A stretch of DNA of 64,000 nucleotides from Periplaneta americana (GCF_040183065.1 NC_091127.1:111184834-111248833); one strand, 5' to 3'. Positions 1-11,520 are shown, counted from the stretch's first letter. Numbers and translations: made by a program. Notes: a model not told the origin generated them from the letters alone.

Positions 1-660
1 AGTTGGGGTGAGTTAACACAGTGTCTTTCGTTCATTTGAACTCATACTTATCACGGTATGTTATAGTCCTCAGCATTTGGGTTGTTGAAAGCCACTCCTT
101 TGACTTCGAAACACAACTATCTGCTAATGAAAAATTTAAAGACATCATTTTCTTTGTTAAAGAAAAATTGCACTATTTTAAAGACATTTTATTTTCTGTC
201 TGAAGAAAATACGCCTAATATAATATTGACAAGTATCAGCCTTATTATTTCACTATATGAATATGATAGTGTATTACGTTTCTGTTTTACATAATTTTTC
301 ATTTCATATATTGTTCCAGTGAATAAGAAACCACATTTTCAAATTTTCATAGGAGAATGATTATCTGTTGCTAGAAAACACAGCCTTATATCTAGAGAAA
401 CTTTGTTCTACTTCTGCAGAAACAATGGGAGAATATTTGAAATATTTTACACAAGCATTATTTATCTCAAAATCTGTATCATTACTACAAATTTCCTCAT
501 TCGAAATTAAGTCACAAATTTCGCCCTCGGCATCTTGCTATTATTCTTCTTTACAAGACGTTGAATGTTGCCTGTTACGAATAGCAGTATTCGGTCGTAA
601 TGTAACCGATCAACTAAAGTTCATTGCTGAACGAAACACACTGAAATCTCCCACCCCAAC
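1..660 (-). mobile_element. hAT-like DNA transposon, cut by window start
   Basis: Bases 2-10 (GTTGGGGTG) are mirrored at 652-660, and the similarity continues inward with gaps (TTTCGTTCA near 26-34 and its reverse complement near 622-632), so the stretch is bounded by imperfect inverted repeats. A hAT-type C-terminal coding remnant lies between them on the minus strand. The left TSD lies outside the window, so the 8-bp hAT signature cannot be tested. Superfamily is assigned from the coding remnant only. Confidence 0.55.
308..458 (-). pseudogene. hAT transposase C-terminal dimerisation remnant
   Basis: Read on the minus strand, 458 down to 308 encodes a block with SAEVEQSFSRYK followed by a conserved NR and an ENLKMW segment. 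This is the pattern of the hAT dimerisation region (consensus around DVERSFS-YK...L-dNRrsl...eNLkm). One in-frame stop falls near the NR motif. There is no catalytic domain and no start, so it is a fragment. In live hAT elements this region dimerises the transposase that cuts and re-joins element ends in the nucleus. Family assignment is from motif memory; an HMM search against the hAT dimerisation profile would settle it. Confidence 0.6.
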
Positions 661-662
661 GC

Positions 663-2400
663 AATTACGTACTGGTACCTAAAGTCAGAGAGGCGCATGA
701 AGCGCAATGTAACGGCATACAATTTTTAGCCCTAGTTATCACAGTCGAAATTCACCATGAACGAGAAATGACCTACTAATTTTGCCTGTAGCTTTCTGTC
801 AAGGACAGGGTACTTTAACATGCTGTAAATTTATCATACGGGTCTGCTTCCTGGAAGAAGTCATGCTAAGTGTTTTATCGTCCATTAAAATATATCCCTT
901 CAGCGGGTTGAATCCGCAAACCTCTGATCACAGGGCCAGCATGAAAACCCCAAAACCACCGTAACGAAAACGCAGAGATGAAATTTATAACTGAAAAAGA
1001 TGGCGCCGAGGAAGATTTTCACAAGATTCTGCCTCTTCTGCCAATTTCACCTACTTTCACACAAAATCCTATTGCTATGACCCCAACAGAAGTGACAGAC
1101 CCGGCCTGAACCTAATGTAATATTTCCTCCCCAAAGTGTTCCATATATAACGAGGTACTGGGACTGAACAAATGTTTAGACAAACTCAATCTCCAGTTTA
1201 TGCATATATGCTCTTGTTATTCACAAATGAAGCTACTCATAACCCCTTGGCTTCAAAATCTTTAACTATAGAACAATGTCTTTCAAACTTTTACTGAATC
1301 AGTAGTGAAACAAAACTAAAGGTTTCGCCAGTAATTTTTTGGGGGTAGTGGGATTAAGCATAAAAATCTATTATTAACATTTTCGAGTTAATAAAAAAAT
1401 ATATATATTTTTTACTCGATTATTTTAAATTTGTTTCCTTTACTTCAAAACATCCCTAACTGTATGGTGAATGTTTGGAACCTCAAAATGTTGTGTAACA
1501 TATTTTAAATATGAATAAAAATTAATTTCTCTTCTCGGAACTGAAAATTTAATTAACATTTGTTTTATATAGAGTAATTGTTTGGGCATTTTCTATTTTT
1601 TTTTTTTGCTTCTGAACACAGATTATTTAATTAGCTTTAATTTGATATATGGCACAATTTATGTATGTTATTGTTAGTGGATACTATTCCTTTTTGGGAG
1701 TGCAAAAATGCGTAAAAATCAATAACGGAGAAAACAGAAAACAAGCTTTTGGTTTTACTGTTAACATCGTTACAAGTACGTACAATTATTAAAATTGGTC
1801 TGCTCCATATGAGGGACCTTCTTGTCTTACCTATTATGAAAACACGAAAACTTAAAACCTAGAATGTTTAAGAAAATAGCCATTTATAGGTTCTAGAATA
1901 TCTTAGATACATACTATTGCAGTGTGAGCCTTTAATTAATAGATAGCGCCAGAAAAAAAAATATCTTTATTTGTGACGTTGCCATGTCTTTAAATCCCGT
2001 CACAATCAAATACATACTTGTCCGTTATTAATGCAATGTGATGTAGTCTTTATTTTAGGATGCAGTCCCGGTTAAAGAGCAGAATATGGGCTTAATGTGC
2101 TTCCTCCCACATATCATAATCATTTTATAACTTTCTTCGTAAGAGACAAATAAACTCAAGAAACATCTATAGTCTCAATTGAGTTATTAGCAAGCTTCGG
2201 TCCTAGACACAGAAACGCATGAAGTTCAGAACGCACGGACGACAGTGTTGTGTTGGTCGAGTGGAGTGGAAGATGGAGCGCGCCGTTACTTCGTGTCTCA
2301 ACATGTAAACAGTCCGTCACAGTACGGTACAAAATTATTTCACTCTACACACATGCAGCATATACAGTACATTCCTAGTGTAGACAATAAATGTCTACCA
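663..2400. other. No gene recognised
   Basis: AT-rich sequence with short chance ORFs only. I see no inverted-end pair, no tRNA-like box and no long coding frame. Poly-T and AT runs occur around 1390-1420 and 1595-1610. Confidence 0.6.
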
Positions 2401-2408
2401 TTAAAGTA

Positions 2409-3769
2409 AAGGGTGCGGCAAAACACCCTCCCTAATTTAAAGTTTAAATAAAATACAGATGGATCAAAATAAGGAAACTTTATTAATATGAGTGGTATCT
2501 TAACAGTGGGAATTTTTCATTTCTTTTAATAACGTGTCTCTCAAGTGGTGTTCTTCACTATCAATGCATTGTTGAATGCGACTTCGGAAATTCTGCATCA
2601 CTCTAACTAGCATTTCTTGAGGAATAAGACGAATTTCTTCCTGTATTGCATTTCTTAGGTCTGGCAAAGTCCTCGGCCGATGTTTGAACACCTCAGCCTT
2701 AAGTTGACCCCACAGAAAAAAAAATCGCAGTGTGCAAGGTCTGGTGATCCGGGAAACATTTGTCTCAGGACTTCGAGAGAAATTGAGCTGTGTGAGAGGT
2801 GGCTCCATCCTGCTGAAACCATACCTGGTCAATCTGCAGCGCATTGAGTCTTGGTGCCAAAAAATTGTTGATCATAAAAGTGTACCGCTGAGAGTGTATT
2901 GTTACAGTAGCACCATCCTCTTCAAAAAAGTAGGGACCAAGTATCCCGACCGCGCACCATACAGTAACACGGTCGTTATGTAGAGGCTTTTCATGAAGTT
3001 CACGAGGGTTCTGTCCACTCTAATATCAGAAATTTTTATGATTCACGCATCCCGATAAGTGAAAATGTGCTTCATCACCAAAAAGAACCACAGCATCTTC
3101 AGGCACATTTTGAAGGATGTTTGCACATGACCTCACACGATTTTCACAAATCACGTTCATTGAACAACGACCATCTTGTAGGGATGAAATCGCAAGTCAT
3201 GGTGCAAAATTCGACGCACACTCCGATCAGATAACTGAAGAGCTCTAGTGTGTTTTCGAGCAGATCTCTTTGGAGACTGCTGAAATGAACGCCTTACTGC
3301 ATTAATGTTTTCTGGAGTTCGAATGCTGCGTGGCCTTCCTCCTCCCTTTTTAATCATGTCACCACTTGCTCTAAAGTTTGATACCGACAAGTTAATGCTT
3401 TTCCGATCTGGAACTGCCTCATGAGGGAGAATCTGGAAGAGTCTCCGAAAAGCACGCTGGGCAGCGACAACGGAATTACCACTTATCAAGAAACGATACA
3501 ACAGCGTAAGCACGTTCTTCACCCGTCCACGACATAGTTGGAATTCGTTACAGATTACAATTTGCACTAATTGAATGTCAATTCCGTGTATTCAAGTCCT
3601 ATTCAATTCTTGTTGTTTTTCGCATGTCATTTGATATCGCTATGGCAACGCATGTAAACCTAAATTTCCCACTGTTTAGATACCATTCGTATTAATACAG
3701 TTTCCTTATTTTGATCCATCTGTTTTTTATTTAAACTTTAAATTAGGGAGGATGCTTTGCCGCACTCTT
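2409..3769 (-). mobile_element. Full-length mariner/Tc1-like element with long inverted ends
   Basis: Terminal inverted repeats of about 80 bp (2409-2488 and 3690-3769) begin AAGGGTGCGGCAAAACA on the left and AAGAGTGCGGCAAAGCA on the right, with only a few mismatches. Both sides are flanked by TA (2407-2408 and 3770-3771), the Tc1/mariner target duplication. The length of 1361 bp is right for a complete mariner-like element. The transposase lies inside on the minus strand but is broken. Confidence 0.92.
2500..3567 (-). pseudogene. Mariner/Tc1-like transposase, frameshifted
   Basis: Minus-strand coding in at least three frames. The N-terminal part (3567-3157, 136 aa) has two helix-turn-helix stretches: a first near AQRAFRRLFQ and a second near SARKHTRALQLSDRSVRRIL, separated by a GGGRPRS linker, as in Tc1/mariner DNA-binding domains. 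Around 3098-3042 another frame reads VVLFGDEAHFHLSG, the first catalytic Asp of the DDE/D triad. The C-terminal part (2844-2500) keeps FFLWGQLKAEVFKHRP and the helical tail. Stops and frame changes between these blocks rule out an active protein. A live version would bind the terminal repeats and catalyse excision and insertion at TA. Confidence 0.85.
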
Positions 3770-3774
3770 TATTA

Positions 3775-4745
3775 ACATGAGTTGTAACCTTCAATCAGGT
3801 GTGCCTACGCCGAAGCCTGTTACACGTACCACAGCCAAGCAGCAATACAACGGCAATGCACATTATGGACCACCTGTGCTGTTGCAGTCACACCTCCACA
3901 CGGGTCATGACATCATTTATACTCCGTGTACTCTAAACTTCATACTGGTTACCCTGTGTCCCTAGGCCGAAGCCTGGTAATTAGCACGCAAGGAAGTTGA
4001 CGGACAAGGAACTGTGACAGATAATCTTGCCTGGAACCATCTCAAATAGGAATATGGGTTTTACGTCCAGTAATTCTATGATATTTGAATCCCCGTTTTA
4101 TTTTCCTTCTGAAGCAAAAATTATTATCGCCTTCTGCAGCATTTCAATTCCAAACTCCCAATCTAATGGTAAGCAGCAAGTAACTATTAGAGGAAGAATT
4201 ATTATTTTTTTATTAATAGAGAGTTGCGTGATGTATGCAGTCATTACTGCCCGGATTTAACTTTTGTAGCACGCAAACTTGTAATATTAATGTTTGTGGA
4301 ATGCCTGTTTAAGCCCTGTTGATGGGACGCACAATGGGTCAAATTAACAGGCCTAAGTGCTGAAAGTACATTTCAGGTTACCTAAGAAGAATCAAAATAA
4401 GTTACACTCTATGTCACAAATCAATTTCTAAGAGGAATTTTCAAGTAATATTAAGTACAGGGCATATAAGATGCCAAAAAGTGCTTTGTGCTGTTATCGC
4501 GGAAACATAATCCAATCTGATTCATGTCGGGGTAGAAGCTGTTACGACCGATACCGAGCTCACATGACGTTTCCATGGTTACAACTGCCAGGAGATTTAC
4601 TACGATGACTTTGCAGTAGTAGTCAGATCGTTTCTGTCTGGCTGCGCACCTAGAAGTTTAAGATGGCGCTGGATCTCGTCCAGGAACGCCGACATTTATC
4701 ATCAGAGGCCCGCTGTGTTGTCAGATCGTCTCGATGCAATCCAGT
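3775..4745. other. No gene recognised
   Basis: Moderately GC-richer at the start (two similar 'GCCGAAGCCTG' stretches near 3810 and 3964), then AT-rich. No coding frame with a family signature and no clear inverted ends. Confidence 0.55.
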
Positions 4746-4750
4746 CGGTT

Positions 4751-5096
4751 ATGTAACGACGCTGAATCAACTATTATTTCATTTCATTTATTATATTCCA
4801 TAGACCTTACATTAGCAATGAAGCTTTAAGATGTGGAACAAGTCAAAATTTTACAAGATTACAATTATGGTTGGGGAAAACCTCGGAAGAAACCCAACCA
4901 GGTAATCAGATTGATTATTGTCGACGGAATTCGCGTTGCTGCGAGATGGTACAGTATTTGGCAGCATGAGACCGAGAATTCGCCATGTGATATTGCCATT
5001 CGTCTTACAGTCGAGAAAACTCGAAAAAAAAAACGAGGAATCGAACTCACGGTCAGAGGACAGCAGGCAACGCGCCTGATCCAATATATGTATTTA
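4751..5096 (-). mobile_element. Composite of SINE pieces and a LINE 3' tail
   Basis: Minus-strand SINE body pieces occur twice: GGAAAACCTCGGAAGAAACC with ACCCAACCAGGTAATCAG (4873-4911), and a more diverged piece (about 4960-5095) ending in a tRNA-like box B (GAGGAATCGAACTCAC). The same body occurs in better SINE copies at 42353-42606 and 42912-43105. Between the SINE 3' end (GTAACGACGCTGAATCAAC, 4755-4773) and the first body piece sits an AT-rich segment (about 4775-4865) that resembles a LINE 3' end from memory. The order implies insertion of one retroelement into another. Confidence 0.55.
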
Positions 5097-5261
5097 AATT
5101 GTCATTTTCCATATAGTGATCTTCGCGATGTAGTGGTATTCATAAATAAAATATGAAAGTCAACACTAGTTTTACATTCTACTGAATAAAGAAAATACAG
5201 TAGTATATTTTCAAACAGGGCTTGTAATATAGGAGAACGATTCCAATGCCAGATATCTAGA

Positions 5262-5872
5262 GTCCACGGCAATTCGGAAGGCGGGTTGTCTGCTAGCGTT
5301 TGCGTCGAGAGAGACAGATAGAGAGAGCAAGGCAGCGTACAACATTGCCACATCGTACTTCACGCCCCTGCAATACAAATAGCGCAGGAGAGAATTTAAA
5401 TTATCAAAAGACAATAATGAACTTAGCCGTTGATTACTGTAAGCATGACACCAAACAAACCCTCTTTCCTTCATTAACAATATTCTTTGCACGTTTCTCA
5501 ATCCCACACCACATGCTTCTGCAGTCGTTTCTTGCACGTTGGCAACGTTGCTGCCAGCATCAAGATGGCCGGCAGCGTTCTGCTCGTTAACGTTTTTATA
5601 ATAATTATACACCTTAAACACTATTTTCCGCTCCTGCTTGTGTAATACTTGTGTTTTTACAGTCTCTTCTTCCATTTATTTATCTTACATACACATAGTA
5701 AATGTTAGTTTTACTTATTCAATGTATTGAAACACTCGCACGTGAACAAACGAACTCAGGAAGTGCTTGTTATAGACTGATTCTGATTGGTTCTACTGTA
5801 CAAGCTTGTGACGTCACATACCAGAAATGCTACGGCGCATATAGAAGCTAACCGCCTTCCGAAATGACGTCT
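5262..5872 (-). mobile_element. Putative DNA transposon relic with inverted ends
   Basis: CAATTCGGAAGGCGGGTTG (about 5267-5285) is mirrored by AACCGCCTTCCGAAATGAC (about 5850-5868), giving 15-20 bp imperfect inverted ends around a minus-strand helix-turn-helix coding remnant. I could not read an unambiguous TSD, so the exact ends are approximate. Confidence 0.45.
5460..5675 (-). pseudogene. Transposase N-terminal HTH fragment
   Basis: A minus-strand ORF starts at 5675 (154 aa to 5211). Residues about 12-70 contain KIVFKVYNYYKN, then NVANVQETTAEACGVGLRNV and QRIL. That is the shape of an N-terminal homeodomain-like HTH of insect DDE transposases (helix, turn at ACGV, recognition helix). Beyond residue 75 the frame has no family signature and runs into the inverted end, so the catalytic half has been deleted. 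The fragment is bounded by the inverted ends at 5262-5872, which fits an internal deletion derivative. The exact superfamily is not certain to me. Confidence 0.5.
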
Positions 5873-6077
5873 AGTCTAGTTACTTTGAATACAAGTTAGG
5901 TATACATCGATCATACGAGTCAGCAGTTCACGCTGCAGTCTGTCCCCGCACGCTCCGGTACTGTGCCTATAGGCTATCTATTTATTCGTGTATCTGTACA
6001 TATACCTACGTCAGTGAACAACAGGAATAGTACTTATGTACAAAATACCACTTGGATTTAATAACAATAACAAAGTA

Positions 6078-6302
6078 CCGTCATTTCCCATAATTATGGT
6101 CCTGGAACACAACTATGGTCCATTCAAATTTTGTACTCCATAATGTAGTACCTCGTTTATCTATATTTTTGCTATACTGTACTTTGGAGTCAAGTCACTG
6201 TAGCTATCTACGAACGGTCTATGTTACTTCTACAATGTTCTTTGAATGGTTGTATCGTGGCACATAGTTTAGTTCCAGGACTGTTGTTATGGGAAATGAC
6301 GG
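6078..6302. mobile_element. TA-flanked MITE
   Basis: Ends CCGTCATTTCCCATAA (6078) and its inverse TTATGGGAAATGACGG (to 6302), with imperfect pairing further in (CCTGGAAC and GTTCCAGG). TA lies on both sides (6076-6077 and 6303-6304). The 225-bp element has no coding. The architecture points to Tc1/mariner-type mobilisation in trans. Confidence 0.85.
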
Positions 6303-6344
6303 TATTTATTTAAAGGCAGCTAATACTTACTTACTTACTAGCTT

Positions 6345-7103
6345 TTAAGGAACCCGGAGGTTCACTGCCGCCCTCACATAAGCCCGCCATTGGTCCCTAT
6401 CCTGAGCAAGATTAATCCAGTCTCTATCATTATATCCCACCTCTCTCAAATCCATTTTAATATTATCTTCCCATCTACGTCTCGGCCTCCCCAAAGGTCT
6501 TTTTCCCTCCGGCCTCCCAACTAACACTCTATATGCATTTCTGGATTCGCCCATACGTGCTACGTGCCCTGCCCATTTCAAACGTCTGTATTTAATGTTC
6601 TTAATTATGTCAGTTCTGCAGTTCTGTGTTGTGTAACTTTCTCCATTCTTCTGTAACTTCATCCCTCTTAGCCCTAAATATTTTTCTAAGCACCTTATTC
6701 TCAAACACCCTTAACCTATGTTCCTCTCTTAAAGTGAGAGTCCAAGTTTCACAACCATAAAGAACAACCGGTAATATAACTGTTTTATAAATTCTAACTT
6801 TCAGATTTTTTGACACCAGACTGGATGATAAAAGCTTCTCAACCGAATAATAACAGGAATTTCCCATATTTATTGTGTTTAATTTCCTCCCGACTATCAT
6901 TTATATTTGTTACCGTTACTCCCAGGTATTTGAATCTTTCCACCTCTTCAAAGGATAAATTTCCAATTTTTATATTTTTATTTCGTACAAGATTACCGTC
7001 ACGAGACATAATCATATACTTTGTCTTTATGGGATTTACTTCCAAACCTATCTCTTTACTAAGGGAGTTTATATGCAATAAAATATCAATTTTACTAGGG
7101 ATG
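6345..7103 (-). pseudogene. Non-LTR retrotransposon (LINE) ORF2 C-terminal part
   Basis: On the minus strand, 7103 to 6345 reads through the end of a reverse-transcriptase domain (GLEVNPIKTKYMIMS, then RFKYLGVTVTN) into the thumb/post-RT region (VRIYKTVILPVVLYGCETW) and the tail characteristic of this family (RLKWAGHVARMGESRNAYRV, then GRPEGKRPLGRPRRRWEDN). Three frames are needed, so it is broken. The YxDD active site is absent because the copy is 5'-truncated near 7103. The 3' end is followed by TACTTACTTAC (minus sense GTAAGTAAGTA), the short tail repeat. Very close relatives lie at 18401-18957 and 27260-28160. The LINE clade is left open. Confidence 0.88.
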
Positions 7104-7109
7104 TTTGTT

Positions 7110-7598
7110 TTTTCTGTTTGTTTACATAAATAGAATAAATTTTAAATAATTAAAAACAGCAGTCTAAAAATGCATCATTATATACTCTAGAGAGCATATT
7201 TCACAATTTTAGAAATAAATTAACAAATATATGAATTTTTTTTTTGTGAAATCGTACAATCTGAAATTTAAATCCCCCATTTATGTTCGATTACAATGTC
7301 AAATATTTATATTTACGTATACTTTACATGTACGGCCACCTTATCAATCTATTCACTGTCGGACTCACTACAGAAACCTGGTATTCTGGAGTGTGAGAAC
7401 TGAGAAGAACTGAGTGTGCAAAGTATGTTATAACTGGAACTTGGAAAATTCAGGTGGCCCACACATCTGCACATAACATGTCCAATTCCTCATTATAAAT
7501 TCGGTCTAGGTCACTAGAGTCATAACAGAAAATAATGATTCTTTTTTTTTTAATGATCATGTAACAAAATTATTAACTGCCACAATCATTGTTGCACT
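7110..7598. other. No gene recognised
   Basis: AT-rich spacer with poly-T runs (7215-7245 and 7540-7551). Nothing coding seen, and no left inverted end for the mariner that follows. Confidence 0.5.
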
Positions 7599-7599
7599 G

Positions 7600-8565
7600 G
7601 AAGTATCCGCTCCAGCGTTTTCAATTGTGAAAAAATGGACAGCACTGTTTAAATATGATCGAGTATGAGTGACGACCTCAACAGTGGACGTCCAGTAACA
7701 ACAAGAAGTAAAGGAATCATATAAAAAATCCACGATATGGTGTTGAATGATCATCGTCGACTGAAAGTGCGGGGCATTAGCCAGGTTATGCGTATCTCAA
7801 CTGAACGGGTGCGCCACATCTTAGTCAATGTCTTGGGCAAGTCCAAGGTCTCCGCAAGTGGGTTCCGCCTTTGTTAACATCGGAACAAAAGCACGTCCGA
7901 TGTCAAATTTTTAGGGCGTCCGATATTTTGAGGCGATGAGAAACTGATCCACTACTAAATAGCACAGACAAAATAGCAATTGAAACAATGGAAGCACAGT
8001 GATTCTAAGCCTCCAAAAAAAGCAAAAACTGTTCAATCGGCTGGGAAAGTCATGGCGTCCGTGTTGTTGGATTCTAAGGCGATAACCATGATCGCCTATC
8101 TAGCAAAGGTAAGAACAATAACCGGATAACATTATTCAAATCTCCTGCAGCAACTGAAAGGAAAAAATCGCGAGAATATGCCGGGTATGGCGAAGAAGAC
8201 AGTGTTGTTTTGTCACGACATTGCACCTGCTCACAAGTCTGCAATCATGGTTGCTAAACTAAACGAACTACGGTTCGAATTGTTGCCGCTATTGCCCCTA
8301 CTCACCAGATCTCTCACCCTCAGAATTCTTCCTTTTCCCAAAACTTACTTGGCTGGAAAGAAATGTTCGTCAAATAAAGAGGTTATCGCAGCAGTAGAAG
8401 GATTTTTTCAGACCTCGAGAAATCTGTGTACAAGGAGAATATAGCAACATTGCAGCATCGGTGGACCAAGTGTGAAAGTCTCGGAGGGGGGGGATGTTGA
8501 GAAATAAAGATTGTTTCAGAATAATCCTAGTTTAATTTTTATGTTATGACCTTTTCAAACAACCC
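7600..8565 (+). pseudogene. Decayed mariner transposase
   Basis: Plus-strand fragments follow the order of a mariner transposase of about 345 aa: an HTH region (SGRPVTTRSKG, then RRLKVRGISQVMRISTERVR), a lost first-Asp region, then KKAKTVQSAGKVMASVLLDS, then GMAKKTVLFCHDIAPAHKSA with the second catalytic Asp, and LAGKKCSSNKEVIAAVEGFF near the C terminus. Stops and frameshifts occur throughout (the longest open piece is 88 aa at 8178-8444). The third Asp region (normally YSPDLAPSD) is destroyed here. The 3' end carries TTTCAAACAACCCTTGTA near 8555-8572, like a mariner terminus, but I find no matching left terminus, so it seems 5'-truncated. Confidence 0.85.
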
Positions 8566-8572
8566 TTGTACT

Positions 8573-9015
8573 TCAAAAAGAGCTTTAAGGCTGGTACGTT
8601 CACATTTGGTAGCCACAGAGAAGATCAAAAACCTGATTCACAATGATGTACGAATCAATATAAGAAGTGAACAACTATTTAGACTTGTACCCATGTTAAT
8701 ATGAACCATTTCTACTTAAAATTAAGTTAATATCAGTAATTGTCAGTATAAATTCGTCAGTAAATCGCATGCAAATTAGTATATTGTTGTATAATACCGT
8801 GTAACATACAGAAATAAATTTGTAAATTACTTTTTTCTATGTATTTATTTTTTTACGAATGAACTCATAACGATGCAAATGAAATAAATGTAGCTACAGT
8901 TTAAAAGGGGCAAAGAGAGTCATAACTAACGGCCGCGGTCATTTTAAAGAATCGTCCAAATGTATAGAGTATCTCTCTTTAAAGGCAGATACTTCGATTT
9001 TCGATAATTTGTCTG
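8573..9015. other. No gene recognised
   Basis: AT-rich spacer without repeats or coding signatures I can name. Confidence 0.5.
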
Positions 9016-9017
9016 TA

Positions 9018-9410
9018 CAGTGAGGCCACAAAGTTCCGTTACTTCTTATGAAAATTTACGTTAGTTTGTTTCTGTTTCAGATCGTATGAACTAAACGATG
9101 GCTGATATTACAGCATTAATGTGACGCGTGCTTTCACTCATGTTACGCCAGCATTGCTCCCACAAATGTCGCACAGACCTTGGCGGCGAATTATCCTTTA
9201 CCATGAGAATGACGGTGCACACACTGAGCCTACTGATATTTAATGGTCAGTACCACAGAAAATTAATGGTCAGTACCACAGAAAATTAATGGTCAGTACC
9301 ACAGAAAATATCTTAAATTCATTGCAAGGTCTAAATAAAAACTACTATAAAGAATTGCCATTCATTTTGTTTGTTTATAATAGGGGTAACGGGACTTTGT
9401 GACATCACTG
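9018..9410. mobile_element. TA-flanked MITE with internal triplication
   Basis: Left end CAGTGAGGCCACAAAGTTCC (9018) pairs with the inverse of GGGACTTTGTGACATCACTG (ending 9410), about 27 bp with a few mismatches. TA flanks both ends (9016-9017 and 9411-9412). The 393-bp interior lacks an ORF and contains the 23-bp triplication at 9241-9309. Tc1/mariner-type by target site. Confidence 0.85.
9241..9309. repeat. 23-bp tandem repeat, 3 identical units
   Basis: The unit TAATGGTCAGTACCACAGAA plus AAT repeats three times without a mismatch inside the MITE. Identity of the units suggests recent slippage or a recent copy. Confidence 0.95.
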
Positions 9411-9412
9411 TA

Positions 9413-9638
9413 AGAGCGTATTCCGAATCTCAGAGCTGAGCAATCGGATGGCATCACGGTGTTCCGAATTTCTACGATGACGTCACTGATGCTGCACCGG
9501 TGTCGCACCGGTTCCATCAGCTTGCAGAGGTGGTGGCAGTCTCCATCAGCGCCATCAGTGAATCTGATTGGTTCTTGTACAGGGCGGGAATTAGCAGACG
9601 AATGACATCGTGCACTGTTGTGTCATGGCGGTGTGTTG
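9413..9638. other. GC-richer spacer, no gene
   Basis: Locally GC-richer, with a small palindromic stretch (CACCGGTGTCGCACCGGT near 9496) and several CATCAG words. Resembles a dispersed insect repeat, but I cannot define its ends. Confidence 0.4.
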
Positions 9639-9639
9639 T

Positions 9640-9735
9640 GCTGTATTGTTTGTAATGAGCACAACGTAAAAACAATATCTCTACCAGGTTAAATAAATAA
9701 ATAAATAAATACTACTAAATAAATACTACTACTAA
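9640..9735 (+). mobile_element. LINE 3'-end fragment
   Basis: CTCTACCAGGTTAAATAAAT followed by AAAT repeats (about 9680-9712) matches the 3' terminus of the LINE at 53320-54403 (CTGCCAGGTTAAATAAATTA). Only the tail remains. The tail then runs into ACTACTAAATAAATACTACT repeats. Confidence 0.55.
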
Positions 9736-9737
9736 TA

Positions 9738-10730
9738 CAATATGTTAATGGCTTATGAGCGAACATGTCAATGAACCAGTTATTACTACCGGTTCAAGAA
9801 ATGCATTGTTTATGCTCTCTTTTCTTTGAACGAGATGACAGTACGGAAATTTCGCAAATTCTTGCTAGCGTAGCACAGACAACAACTTGTGCAGCCGCCA
9901 TGACAGCCATCGAACTTTCCAGCAGTTTTATTCCTATTTCGCTGCAGCGTGACGTTACTGATGTCCACCGGTCCGGTGAGAGTTGGAATACGCTGTAAGT
10001 GTCGCTTTTAGGAGCAAAGAATCTAATCTATAAATAATTTTTCCACCTTCGAAATGCTCGCTGGGCACAATGGAAGGCAGATACATGTTAACAGTATGAT
10101 GATGAAGAGGGTTCGAAAAGCCTAATCCCGGTTCAAGCACTTTCTCCAGTCTTATTTGACTTCGGTCTCCGAAGTGGAAACCTGACGTTGTTGCTATTAG
10201 GGCAACGGCGCATCGAAAGACAGAAGAGAAAAGTCTTTTATATAGGCTAGTTTACAATTAACTAATGAAGAGATTACACATCCTCATATAAAGGTTAAGA
10301 TATAGAAAACAAAGCCATCCCATTACATATCTCAGAGAGTCCTTAGTGTGGCGACATACTGTACTCCAAAAAGGAGGAAGTCTCAGGGAAATGAGACGCA
10401 GCGGGGTAATGCTGTGAATGAATGTTGATGGCATAAGGCCACACACGAGGGTACACGCACCTCCATTGGCTAACTCTCAAAGCAGAAACGATAACACTGA
10501 TACACACATATTTATACTACCCTAGTTACAAAATTAGATCACGGTTAATATCCTGGTCTTTTAATCCCTCCATATAGGAAATAACATATGCAGGAGAGCG
10601 CATGTTTTTTAAACAGACGTTATAACGGTAATATTATCTATCTACTTCGCTACAATAGATGACTCAATAGTAAGTAATTCCTTTCACGGTTAATCTCCTG
10701 GTTGGAGAACAGTATTAAGGCTCCTACCTG
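9738..10730. other. No gene recognised
   Basis: Mixed sequence with short ORFs of no recognisable family. The related words CACGGTTAATATCCTGGTC (10541) and CACGGTTAATCTCCTGGTT (10685) occur 144 bp apart, hinting at an old duplication. Confidence 0.45.
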
Positions 10731-10734
10731 ACGA

Positions 10735-10935
10735 GACAATCAAGCATTGAGTTGCAATAGGGATGCTGATAGGCTTTGCTCCCAAGGAAACACCCTGGTA
10801 CTCATTTGTATTAGAGACTGAGTGAAACCAGAACCACAGTGCGGCCCAAAAGGATTAGGCTTCCTGAAAAATCAATGATACCATCGGAATCGAACCCGCG
10901 ACTTTCCAGCATGTAGCGCGACGCTGCCGCATGTC
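10735..10935 (-). mobile_element. tRNA-derived SINE, degraded
   Basis: On the minus strand a tRNA-like head contains a good box B (GGGTTCGATTCC, about 10876-10887). The upstream D-arm region is poor. The body continues leftwards to about 10735. No TSD was identified. Confidence 0.5.
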
Positions 10936-10939
10936 CCCA

Positions 10940-11520
10940 TATGTGAGATATAGTCATCAATAAATGAAACTTAAATGCACATGTGAGTGCAGTGTGTGAG
11001 AGGGGAGGAAGAGTACACAAATTAGCAATAGCAGACGTAGCAGTGGAATCGCTGGTTTCCGTGTCTGCGGGAATACCAGTAAGCCGGCGCCTCTGCTGTG
11101 CAATAAACCCTTCATTAACTTGGAACAAAGCAGTAAAACGTAATGGCCGAGAACTATTGACTGGCTCGGCCCAAATTGAAATTGGAAAGGAACTGAGTGC
11201 TGTAATTATTAACGAGAGCCGTTAGCGAGCTGGTCCATCGGACTCTCATTTAGAGTCGCCCAGCCCCGCGCTGAGTCTCACCAGTGTCACACTTGAATTA
11301 AATCTACCCTCGAGAAATAAGAAGCTTTACATTCATCCCTTCCCATTGGGCTCATATTTATTAAAATCCTTGTTTAATTCAACAAGAGTCATTATAATAT
11401 TTGCCAAATGTGTATATAATTTTAAGGGAAAAGTGTATTTTCCTACACATTACCTACACACAGCCTTTCCAGGCAAATTGGGAACTCCAATGAAAAAGTC
11501 TTTTTCATAAATATTTGCTT
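10940..11520. other. No gene recognised
   Basis: Short overlapping ORFs on both strands without family signature. Not supported as genes. Confidence 0.45.

Noticed and set aside
368..682. 104-aa plus-strand ORF
   Set aside because: Shadow of the minus-strand hAT remnant at 308-458, which carries the recognisable motif.
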